From Muricauda sp. SCSIO 65647 (GTDB lineage: Bacteria; Bacteroidota; Bacteroidia; Flavobacteriales; Flavobacteriaceae), in contig NZ_CP091037.1 in the NCBI RefSeq assembly GCF_021534965.1, positions 722,501 to 786,500 on the forward strand: 64,000 bases of DNA, written 5' to 3'. The notes beneath the pieces were generated by a model, which worked only from the letters and a program-made list of their open reading frames with translations, had not been told where the DNA came from and did not search any database. Position numbers and translations under genes: made by a program. How positions within the stretch are numbered: position 1 is the stretch's first letter; every line of letters starts with the position of its first letter. Of the stretch, positions 9,819 through 16,626 are shown piece after piece.

Positions 9819-10645
9819 GGTAACAGTGCATTTTTATATTCGCCCAAAACGGTGAAATCTTCAGACATGATCTTTAAAAGTGATTTGGCTTTGGCAAAAT
9901 GATCGTATTGCCCAAAGGTCACATCGACAAAAAAGGCATATTTCCAAGGGGTTTCGATTACGGGCAGCGACTGGATCTTCGTAAGGTTAAGGTTGCAATC
10001 GCTCATCACGTTCAACACGGTCGCCAAACTACCACGCTTATGATCGGTGATGAACCGCAGCGAAGCTTTGTTGATGTCTTCTTTCGGCAACACCTTGTTC
10101 TGTCTCTTCAAAATAATGAAGCGGGTGGCATTGTTTTTAATGGTCTGTATTTCGGAAGCGATAATCTGCAAGCCATATAACTCAGCTGCCATTTTAGGGG
10201 CAATGGCGGCAATATGTCCGTAACCGTTCTGCTCTATTTGTCTGGCCGTTTCGGCCGTATCGACATCTTCGACCAGTTTAAGGTGGGGATATTGTTTCAA
10301 GAACTCCATGCACTGCAGTAAGGCCATGGGGTGTGTTCGAACTTCTTTGATATCATCGATGGACTGCCCGTTCAATACCATCAAATTATGATGGATGTTC
10401 AAATAATGCTCCCCAATAATGTGGATCTTATTGTGGTACACCAAGTTGTAATTCGGAATAATGCTCCCTGCAATAGAATTTTCGATGGCCATCACGCCCT
10501 TCTCGGCTGTACCGTTCAGCAAATGATCGATCATTCTTTCAAATGACAGGCATTCGACCAGCTCAATCGCTTCACCAAAAAACTCATTGGCCACTTGGTG
10601 ATGGTTGCTTCCTTTGATTCCCTGTATGGCGACTTTCAGTTTCAT
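9815..10645 (-). CDS. pheA: Prephenate dehydratase with ACT domain
   Basis: 276 residues. Converts prephenate to phenylpyruvate. The N-terminal periplasmic-binding-like catalytic domain carries ENSIAGSI and the NNATRFIIL motif (TRF threonine). The C-terminal ACT domain (about 195-270) has QSLPVIETPWKYAFF, close to the ESRP Phe-binding motif, so feedback inhibition by phenylalanine is likely. First structural gene of the operon: its ATG follows directly on the U-run of a terminator hairpin, so expression depends on read-through of the attenuator described below. Confidence 0.95.
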   Translation of the reverse strand: MKLKVAIQGIKGSNHHQVANEFFGEAIELVECLSFERMIDHLLNGTAEKGVMAIENSIAGSIIPNYNLVYHNKIHIIGEHYLNIHHNLMVLNGQSIDDIKEVRTHPMALLQCMEFLKQYPHLKLVEDVDTAETARQIEQNGYGHIAAIAPKMAAELYGLQIIASEIQTIKNNATRFIILKRQNKVLPKEDINKASLRFITDHKRGSLATVLNVMSDCNLNLTKIQSLPVIETPWKYAFFVDVTFGQYDHFAKAKSLLKIMSEDFTVLGEYKNALLP

Positions 10646-10648
10646 CCA

Positions 10649-10678
10649 ATAAAAAAGTCCCGATTTTAGGTCGGGACT
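10649..10678 (-). terminator. Attenuator terminator of the aromatic amino acid operon
   Basis: On the minus strand an 8-bp perfect stem (AGTCCCGA at 10678-10671, TCGGGACT at 10663-10656) with a 7-base loop is followed by TTTTTT and, four bases later, by the pheA start codon. The 5' arm can instead pair with CGGGACT at 10720-10714 inside the leader reading frame (7 bp), giving mutually exclusive terminator and antiterminator forms. Confidence 0.9.
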
Positions 10679-10706
10679 CTATATTACTTTATATACTTAG
10701 CGCATA

Positions 10707-10778
10707 CTAGAACAGTCCCGTACCTCTCCTAAAAAAGAAGTAAAAGTAAAAACCGTTCCAGAAATACGTATTGATCAT
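10707..10778 (-). CDS. Aromatic-rich leader peptide (attenuator)
   Basis: A 23-codon reading frame, ATG at 10778 to TAG at 10707, containing 7 Phe, 3 Tyr and 1 Trp; the core reads TYFWNGFYFYFFFRR. It sits 61 bases ahead of pheA, just before the terminator hairpin. Its last codons (Thr-Gly-Leu) contain the strand that can form the antiterminator. The arrangement matches classical ribosome-mediated attenuation: shortage of charged tRNA-Phe/Tyr stalls the ribosome at the aromatic run, freeing the downstream strand to disrupt the terminator, whereas full translation covers it. No Shine-Dalgarno site is visible, as usual in this phylum. Function is inferred from sequence architecture. Confidence 0.87.
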   Translation of the reverse strand: MINTYFWNGFYFYFFFRRGTGLF

Positions 10779-10974
10779 TGTTTCGTAATTCTCGGCTAAG
10801 ATTGTCGTTTCAATTGAAAAATCAAAGTGTTTTCTGTGATTTTTTTGATTCTAAGCCCAATTCTTCATATTCATTAAAGATTTTTTTATCAAACCGTGTT
10901 TATTTTGTGGATTTGAAATTTTGCTGTGGGCTCGTATTGCTCATAGTTGCATTCTATTTCAAATCACAAGAAAA

Positions 10975-11004
10975 TTGAGAAGAGAAATCTAAACCGTATT
11001 TTTG
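10975..11004 (+). promoter_or_regulatory. Bacteroidota-type promoter for gldA
   Basis: TTG at 10975-10977, a 19-base spacer and TATTTTTG at 10997-11004 fit the -33/-7 consensus (TTG, TAnnTTTG). Predicted transcription starts roughly 10 bases before the gldA ATG. Confidence 0.6.
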
Positions 11005-11021
11005 ACCCAAGTTTATTTTAA

Positions 11022-11915
11022 ATGTCCATCACCGTAGACAACATCACCAAAACCTTTGGTTCACAAAAAGCGTTGAACTCAGTCACCTTTTCCATTGATA
11101 AAGGTGAGATTGTCGGTTTCTTGGGTCCTAATGGGGCGGGCAAGTCAACTATGATGCGCATTTTGACCACTTATCACAAAGCAGACTCGGGAGATGCCCA
11201 AGTCAATGGGTTTGATGTAGTAAAAGATGGAAAAAGGGTTCAAAAAAGCATCGGTTACCTGCCCGAACACAACCCATTGTATCTTGATATGTACGTAAGG
11301 GAGTACCTGGCCTTCAGTGCTGATATCCATAAAGTGCCCGAAACCCGCATTGCCAAGGTCATTGAACAAACGGGTTTGACCCCGGAAGCCCACAAAAAAA
11401 TCGGGCAGCTCTCAAAAGGGTATCGCCAACGAGTGGGTCTGGCCGCAGCTTTGTTGCATGACCCCGAAGTGCTGATTTTAGATGAGCCCACCACAGGCCT
11501 GGACCCTAACCAACTCATAGAGATCAGGAAGTTGGTCCGTGAGATCGGCAAAGAAAAAACCATACTGCTCTCTACCCATATCATGAAAGAAGTAGAGGCC
11601 GTTTGTGATAGGGTCATCATTATCAATAAAGGGGAGATTGTGGCCGATAAAAAAATGTCGGCCCTCCGCGAAACAGAAGAACAGATCATTGAAGTAGAAT
11701 TCGATTACCGTGTTGAAGAAGTGCTGTTGAACAAGTTGCCAAACGTTGCTTCGGTCAAAAACACAGTAGGGTTTGTGTATGAAATCACCTTCAACACCTC
11801 AAAAGACATGCGGCCCGTAGTATTTGATTTTGCCCATGACAACGAATTGAAGACATTGCAACTCAGCCGAAAGAACAAAAATCTGGAAAGTTTGTTTACG
11901 GAGTTGACAAAATAA
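11022..11915 (+). CDS. gldA: Gliding motility ABC transporter ATP-binding protein
   Basis: 297 residues. ABC ATPase with Walker A GPNGAGKST, signature LSKGYRQRV, Walker B VLILDEPTTGLD and the switch histidine in LSTHIM. The C-terminal 75 residues match the GldA-type extension rather than a generic transporter ATPase. GldA works with GldF and GldG in an ABC transporter needed for flavobacterial gliding; neither partner is in the window, consistent with gldA lying apart from gldFG. Single-gene unit with its own promoter; the next gene converges from the other strand. Confidence 0.88.
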   Translation: MSITVDNITKTFGSQKALNSVTFSIDKGEIVGFLGPNGAGKSTMMRILTTYHKADSGDAQVNGFDVVKDGKRVQKSIGYLPEHNPLYLDMYVREYLAFSADIHKVPETRIAKVIEQTGLTPEAHKKIGQLSKGYRQRVGLAAALLHDPEVLILDEPTTGLDPNQLIEIRKLVREIGKEKTILLSTHIMKEVEAVCDRVIIINKGEIVADKKMSALRETEEQIIEVEFDYRVEEVLLNKLPNVASVKNTVGFVYEITFNTSKDMRPVVFDFAHDNELKTLQLSRKNKNLESLFTELTK

Positions 11916-11951
11916 AATACCTTTTTGCAAAATCGATAAACGCGATCTTGC

Positions 11952-13061
11952 TTAAACATCAATTTCTTTCAACCCGTTATTTTCAAAGATGCTGTCTATA
12001 CCCTTATCCAAAATGTCCTGTACTTTGGGATTTGTACAATTGATCACTATTGAAATGACCATGTTTTGTTCTGGGTAGACAAAAAAATTGGTGTACGCCC
12101 CCACACTATTGCCCACATGCCCCACAAAAGACCTGCCGCTGGCATCTTGGCTGACCTGAAAACCGAGTCCATAGTAGGTGGGGGTTCCATTGACCATTTG
12201 AGAGGTCAACAGTGCTTCATAGGTTTTGGGCTTTAACAGTTTTTGCCCCAAAATGGCTTGTCCGAACCTCGCAATATCATCGCTGGTAGAGAGATACCCA
12301 CCTCCCGCCAATTTGTAGAAATTGTCAACTTCGACCGCTTTTTTGAACGTTGTTGCGGTTTTGGAAAAGAATTTTGAAATTGAGATTTCTCGCGCTGCTC
12401 GAAATGACGTTTCCACATTTTTTGGGGCAAAGGTATCGGCCATAGCCAAAGGCTTCAATACGTTATCTTTCACATAATCTTCAAAAGACATTCCGCTGGC
12501 CTCTTGCATGGCCAGTGAGAGCAGTACAAAGTCAAAGCTGTTATAGTGATAGCCCTTGCCCGGTTCAAAAACCAAAGGGTCATCTTTGAACACTTCAATA
12601 CTTGCTTTGATGGAATACGGCTTATTAAGGGCAAATTCTTTTCTGCGATACCCACGAATACCTGCCGTATGCCCTGCCAATTGGCGAATGGTAAAATCGT
12701 ATTTTTTCTTCGGATAATCGGGTACATATCGGTAAAAAGAGGCATCGAGGTCGATAAGCCCTTCTTCGACCATCTTGCCCAAGGCAATGCCCGTGATACA
12801 TTTTGAGATACTGGCGATTCTGAAAATGGTCTGTTTCGGACTCACAGGAATCTTTCTTTCGAGATCGGCAAAACCATAGCCTCTTTGTAGAAGGGTCTCC
12901 CCTTCCTTCAAAATGGTAATGGCCATACCGGGCACTCTCTTTTCGGCCACAAGACCTTGAAAAAGGGCATCTGCTTTTTCAATGCCTGAAAGTCTATCCA
13001 CAACTTTAATCGGTGATGTGGGAGCGAAGAGGTTTTTGATATACGTTAGAAAACTTGCCAA
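11952..13061 (-). CDS. Serine hydrolase, beta-lactamase/penicillin-binding (class C-like) family
   Basis: 369 residues of the beta-lactamase family (Pfam Beta-lactamase). The SxxK nucleophile motif is ASISKC, the Tyr-x-Asn equivalent is in YHYNSF, and the third motif is HVGNSVG. Bacterial members include D-aminopeptidases, esterases and cell-wall hydrolases; the substrate cannot be read from sequence. There is no clear signal peptide, although the N-terminus is hydrophobic enough to anchor. A REP-like palindrome (12382-12409) lies inside the coding region in frame, encoding about SFRAAREIS, and seems to have been captured by the gene. Confidence 0.85.
   Translation of the reverse strand: MASFLTYIKNLFAPTSPIKVVDRLSGIEKADALFQGLVAEKRVPGMAITILKEGETLLQRGYGFADLERKIPVSPKQTIFRIASISKCITGIALGKMVEEGLIDLDASFYRYVPDYPKKKYDFTIRQLAGHTAGIRGYRRKEFALNKPYSIKASIEVFKDDPLVFEPGKGYHYNSFDFVLLSLAMQEASGMSFEDYVKDNVLKPLAMADTFAPKNVETSFRAAREISISKFFSKTATTFKKAVEVDNFYKLAGGGYLSTSDDIARFGQAILGQKLLKPKTYEALLTSQMVNGTPTYYGLGFQVSQDASGRSFVGHVGNSVGAYTNFFVYPEQNMVISIVINCTNPKVQDILDKGIDSIFENNGLKEIDV
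12382..12409. repeat. REP-like palindrome inside the serine hydrolase gene
   Basis: On the minus strand it reads CGTCATTTCGAGCAGCGCGA followed by GAAATCTC, matching the genome-wide palindrome family (TCATTTCGAGCGnAGTCGAGAAAT). It is in frame and does not break the gene. Confidence 0.7.
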
Positions 13062-13236
13062 AATAAAACTTTATTGGTTCTGTCTTAGAGCCTGTTTGAG
13101 AACTCGCTTCTCGTTTTACGCCAAGCGCATCTGTTATTCTGTAATCAGCGTAACGCTCATGGCGTAGGGCCATTGTCTGACCGTTTGTGCCTTGTTGAAC
13201 GGAATCTTCCACCTAATTCGTGATAGATCCACTTTA
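13062..13236. other. Structured non-coding spacer
   Basis: 175 bases between the serine hydrolase start and the DUF2807 lipoprotein end. It holds an imperfect inverted repeat, ACGCCAAGCG (13118 region) against CGCTCATGGCGT (13156 region), about 26 bases apart. No convincing gene, promoter or RNA family was recognised; it could be a decayed repeat element. Confidence 0.4.
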
Positions 13237-14040
13237 TCAGTTCTTAAAAATCAATCGTCCATTGAAAAGTTCTTCCACCTCAACTTCAGGTGGCTGGTTG
13301 ACACTAATAACATCACCCGTACCTCTGATGACGCCTGAAATTCGTTGTTGGGGGTTCACCAGTATATCGTTTGTGCCCCTATGGTTGATTGCCACATTTT
13401 CAGCGATCAATTCTTCAGCCTCAATTCTAGAGTCGCCCGCCGCTATAACGATGTTCAAGTTATCGGTCTGGCCCCGTAACCTGAAATACGCAATACCATT
13501 GACCAGTATGCTTACCGTTTCAGAAGCCACTTGCAGATCAAAAGAGCCGTCAGTAGTCTCCGCTTCTGGTTCAGTAAAGCTCTCTGATACCAACGATAGG
13601 TTCGGATAGTTCAATACCCCGTCGCTTGAAATCAAAAGCCCTGTACTGCTTCGCACCTGCTCGATATCAGGCGAGGTGACGTAAATGGTCGAAAGGCCAT
13701 AATCGCGAATGAAGTTGCAACCGTTGTCATTTCTCAGCACCAATCGGTCATTTTCAACTTCTGCAGATATGTCATTGAGCAAAAATTCTCCTGATTCGAT
13801 TTCAACTTTTTGCTCTTCTCCTTGCTTCAGCACCAGATTCAAATTTTCAAAAACGGTAATGTTCACAAAAGATGGGACATTTACCTCAACACGTCTCAAA
13901 TCGCCCGCATTTTGAAAACAATCAGGAGCATTTTCTGAGTCGCAGGAAATCAAAAAAACCAGCAAACCTATAAGCGATTTCTCGACTACGTTCGAAATGA
14001 TACCACGCCTGATCTTTAAAATTTTAGCTTCTACCATCTT
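13237..14040 (-). CDS. DUF2807 (head GIN) lipoprotein
   Basis: 267 residues from the chosen ATG. A hydrophobic segment and lipobox (LLVFLISC, cysteine near residue 33) mark it as a lipoprotein. The mature part is a DUF2807 beta-helix with recurrent short strands ([21 protein letters not shown]). The start is uncertain: the N-terminal region before the lipobox contains a REP-like palindrome in frame (IISNVVEKS), giving an unusually long n-region. The stop of the upstream PagL-like gene lies five bases before the ATG, so the two are probably cotranscribed. Confidence 0.8.
   Translation of the reverse strand, partial: KMVEAKILKIRRGIISNVVEKSLIGLLVFLISCDSENAPDCFQNAGDLRRVEVNVPSFVNITVFENLNLVLKQGEEQKVEIESGEFLLNDISAEVENDRLVLRNDNGCNFIRDYGLSTIYVTSPDIEQVRSSTGLLISSDGVLNYPNLSLVSESFTEPEAETTDGSFDLQVASETVSILVNGIAYFRLRGQTDNLNIVIAAGDSRIEAEELIAENVAINHRGTNDILVNPQQRISGVIRGTGDVISVNQPPEVEVEELFNGRLIFKN
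13976..14001. repeat. REP-like palindrome within the lipoprotein signal region
   Basis: GATTTCTCGACTACGTTCGA plus AATGAT, the same palindrome family as at 12382. It overlaps codons of the signal peptide n-region of the DUF2807 lipoprotein and stays in frame. Confidence 0.7.
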
Positions 14041-14044
14041 TTGT

Positions 14045-15145
14045 CTAAAGTCTAACTCCAATACCAAATTCAACAGCTTCGGCTTTTGCCGCATGTGCCT
14101 TCAATGTAACCGTTCCAAAGATTTTATCCCCGAAATAGCGTTTCAAACCGATTCGATTGTACGTTCGCCCTTCAAAATCAAAAGGATAATATACATAATA
14201 GCCCAACTGTGTGACAATACTCATTTTATTGATGAACAATTCATGGCCCACAAATAGTCCGACCCGCTTAAAATCGGTATCGGCAGCTACTTCGTTCTCT
14301 GGAAACGAAATACTCTGAAAACGTATCAATTCTTTTAAAAAATTGGAAAAGAACACATCGCCACCAAGTTGTATGGCACTCTTTCGCCCTAAGCGTTTAT
14401 CGGCATAGGCTGAGAAAATCCAAAATCCGTAGCGCCCTGAATTTACCACGTCGCTCTCGTTCACACCCCCTCTGAGAACTAGATTATATCGAATAGGTTC
14501 AGTTGTCTTTTCCTTTTTTTCCGGTTTGACGTATTCATAATCCTTCCCGCCATCCAAATCATAGGTCAGTCCAAAGTTAAGGGCCATCGTATTGGTCGAG
14601 GTGTTCGGAGCCTTAAAATTGGCATTGGAATAGTGAATAAGGGAAATGCCCGCTTTCAACCCTAAACCCGCTATCAGGTTTTCTTTATGGTAATTGATCA
14701 TCGCTATGGTCGAACTCAGTAAATGTGTGCCATAGGCATTGTTACGAAAGTTGGTGTTTTTGTCATAAGGGTTTGTATTGTAGGCCACACCCTGCCCGAT
14801 TCGAAACTGAAGATTGCGCTTAAAAAAGTAAAAGTTGTAGTGGGCGTACAATCCAAAATTCTGCCCCAAGGTCGAATTGTTCATATTCTGGTACACAAAC
14901 GAAAACCCTGTATCGGGATAGCCATAATCAGCCTCCCAATCTTCATGGCCATATCGCTTTCGATTGAACCCCAAGATGATTCCTCCTGGGTGGTCGGTGA
15001 TCAAGTGCGAAATATCTGGGTTGTGCAATAGAATACTGCCGTTGAATTGGCTAATGTCGAGGGTATATTTTTTGGTGGGATTTTTCTTTTGGGAAAATCC
15101 AAAGCAACATCCGATCAGAAAAAAAATGGGGAATAGGTGCTTCAT
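14045..15145 (-). CDS. Acyloxyacyl hydrolase / PagL-like lipid A 3-O-deacylase
   Basis: 366 residues. Signal peptide ([19 protein letters not shown]) followed by an outer-membrane beta-barrel with alternating aromatic strands. [13 protein letters not shown] matches the PagL catalytic region (HxSNA with the His-Ser pair), pointing to removal of a lipid A acyl chain. The protein is about twice the size of Pseudomonas PagL, which is usual for Bacteroidota members; the C-terminal half may be a second barrel segment. Start taken at MKHLFPI since the longer form spoils the signal peptide. Upstream of the DUF2807 lipoprotein. Confidence 0.8.
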   Translation of the reverse strand: MKHLFPIFFLIGCCFGFSQKKNPTKKYTLDISQFNGSILLHNPDISHLITDHPGGIILGFNRKRYGHEDWEADYGYPDTGFSFVYQNMNNSTLGQNFGLYAHYNFYFFKRNLQFRIGQGVAYNTNPYDKNTNFRNNAYGTHLLSSTIAMINYHKENLIAGLGLKAGISLIHYSNANFKAPNTSTNTMALNFGLTYDLDGGKDYEYVKPEKKEKTTEPIRYNLVLRGGVNESDVVNSGRYGFWIFSAYADKRLGRKSAIQLGGDVFFSNFLKELIRFQSISFPENEVAADTDFKRVGLFVGHELFINKMSIVTQLGYYVYYPFDFEGRTYNRIGLKRYFGDKIFGTVTLKAHAAKAEAVEFGIGVRL

Positions 15146-15178
15146 TGGGCATAAAGGTAAACCATTCAAATTTCAGGC

Positions 15179-15230
15179 GTTGAACCTTGAACTTTGAACC
15201 TTGAACTTTGAACCCAAAACCTTGAACCTT
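15179..15230. repeat. Heptamer tandem repeat (CTTGAAC/TTTGAAC)
   Basis: About seven direct copies of a 7-base unit alternating CTTGAAC and TTTGAAC, ending at the metF stop codon. Similar heptamer arrays with other units occur at 16186, 16588, 26506 and 53167. Confidence 0.85.
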
Positions 15231-16182
15231 AAAAAATCGCTTTGGCAATTGCCTTGATATTATCTGATTTGCCCATAGAGTAATAATGTAATACGGGCAC
15301 TTTGGCCTTTTTCAATTCTTTCGACTGCTCAATGCACCACTCAATACCTACTTGCCGCACCTCTTTGTTATTCTTGCAGGCTTCGACGGCATCTACCAAG
15401 TCTTGTGGAATATCGACCCGAAACACCTGCGGCAACAACTGTAAATGCCGCTTCACCGCAATGGGCTTAATACCGGGAATGATGGGCACATCAATGCCCA
15501 TTGCCCTTGCCTCATCGACAAATTCAAAAAACTTCTTGTTGTCAAAGAACATTTGGGTCACCACATAGTCTGCCCCTAGATCGACTTTCTTTTTCAGCCA
15601 TTTTAAATCGGATTTTAAAGACGGGGCTTCCATATGCTTTTCTGGGTAGCCGGCAACACCGACACAGAAATCAGCACAATTATCGGTCTCAATGACCTCG
15701 TGCAAATAATTGCCACAATTCAACCCCTGAATCTGTATCACGAGATCAGATGCATATTGATGACCACCCTTTGTAGGTTCAAAATACTTTTCTTCTTTCA
15801 TGGCATCTCCACGTAAGGCCATCACATTATCAATGCCCAAGTAATGGCAATCGACCAAAAGGTACTCAGTTTCTTCTTTGGTGAACCCTCCACAGAGCAC
15901 ATGGGGCACGGTATCGACATCGTACTTGTGCTTAATGGAAGCACAAATACCCAAAGTGCCCGGCCGCATTCGGGTCAATTTTTTGTCTAACAATCCATCT
16001 CGGTCAATATAGATGTACTCTTCACGTGAGGTAGTGACATCAATAAACGGTGGGTCGAATTCCATCAAGGGGTCGATATTGTCATATAACTCTTGAATAC
16101 TTCGACCCTTTACCGGGGGAATGATCTCAAAACTGAAAAGGGATTCTCCTTTCGCTCTTTTTATGTGCTCAGTTACTTTCAT
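15229..16182 (-). CDS. metF: 5,10-methylenetetrahydrofolate reductase
   Basis: 317 residues. FAD enzyme of the TIM-barrel MTHFR family that makes 5-methyl-THF, the methyl donor for MetH. FEIIPP near the N-terminus, the FAD-contact region NVMALRGD, and QMFFDN with PIIPGIKPI are family hallmarks. Downstream of the two metH genes on the same strand and separated from them only by a broken four-helix-bundle gene. It probably belongs to the SAM-I riboswitch-controlled operon unless the insertion brought a terminator. Confidence 0.96.
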   Translation of the reverse strand: MKVTEHIKRAKGESLFSFEIIPPVKGRSIQELYDNIDPLMEFDPPFIDVTTSREEYIYIDRDGLLDKKLTRMRPGTLGICASIKHKYDVDTVPHVLCGGFTKEETEYLLVDCHYLGIDNVMALRGDAMKEEKYFEPTKGGHQYASDLVIQIQGLNCGNYLHEVIETDNCADFCVGVAGYPEKHMEAPSLKSDLKWLKKKVDLGADYVVTQMFFDNKKFFEFVDEARAMGIDVPIIPGIKPIAVKRHLQLLPQVFRVDIPQDLVDAVEACKNNKEVRQVGIEWCIEQSKELKKAKVPVLHYYSMGKSDNIKAIAKAIF

Positions 16183-16185
16183 TAT

Positions 16186-16217
16186 TAGTTGTTTGTTGAT
16201 GGTTTTTTGTTGTTAGC
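16186..16217. repeat. Heptamer-type flank, left side of four-helix-bundle gene
   Basis: Degenerate 7-base units of the TTGTTGT/TTGATGG type immediately after the metF start side. The opposite flank of the same small gene (16588-16626) carries related units in the inverse orientation. Confidence 0.55.
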
Positions 16218-16220
16218 GTA

Positions 16221-16574
16221 TTACTTATTTGAATAATAGTTGATAAACCCATTCAACAATTTTTTACATGTTTTTATTTGGTTGAGAACCGATTCAAAGT
16301 TTAATAAACCAATATATTCTTGGTCAAGAGCCAGAAACAGTTGTGCTTCAAGCTCATATAAGGAGCCTCTAGAAACATGTAAAAACTGAACAGTATCTAG
16401 AGATGTCTTTCTACCACGTCCTTCTGCAATATTTGACGGGACTGATATGTCGCCTCGCCTCATTTGATTTGTCAACCCATAAACTTCCTCATTTAGAAAA
16501 GAGTTTGTTAAATCATAAATCATTTTGACCAACTTCCTAGATTCTGTCTATACATCTAAATCTGTATATTCCAT
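16221..16574 (-). pseudogene. Four-helix-bundle (S23/IVP) protein gene with an early amber stop
   Basis: Read from ATG 16574 the frame gives MEYTDLDV, then TAG at 16550-16548, then TESRKLVKMIYDLT and the rest of a normal S23-family helical bundle (VPSNIAEGRGR). In the intact relative at 52807 the stop position is the tryptophan of DLEVWQ, so one change from TGG to TAG explains it. The full length would be 354 bases, the same as that copy. An internal ATG at 16532 could give a 103-residue form lacking the first helix. The gene sits in sense between metH and metF. Family members occur as rRNA intervening-sequence proteins and as scattered solo genes; their function is unknown. Confidence 0.8.
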
Positions 16575-16587
16575 TTTCTTACAATAG

Positions 16588-16626
16588 CCCCTCAAACTAT
16601 CACCCAACCACTAATCACCATCAACC
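16588..16626. repeat. Heptamer-type flank, right side of four-helix-bundle gene
   Basis: On the minus strand GTTGATG, GTGATTA, GTGGTTG, GGTGATA, GTTTGAG in series. It includes the last codons and stop of the large metH gene, so the MetH C-terminus (VDGD) is encoded by repeat sequence. Confidence 0.6.

Noticed and set aside
10778-10978. Plus-strand frame upstream of gldA
   Set aside because: It starts on the antisense of the leader peptide, covers the gldA promoter area and has no recognisable protein character.
13006-13212. Small minus-strand frame of 68 codons over the serine hydrolase start
   Set aside because: It overlaps the N-terminal coding region of a clear gene in another frame and shows no signal peptide or domain.
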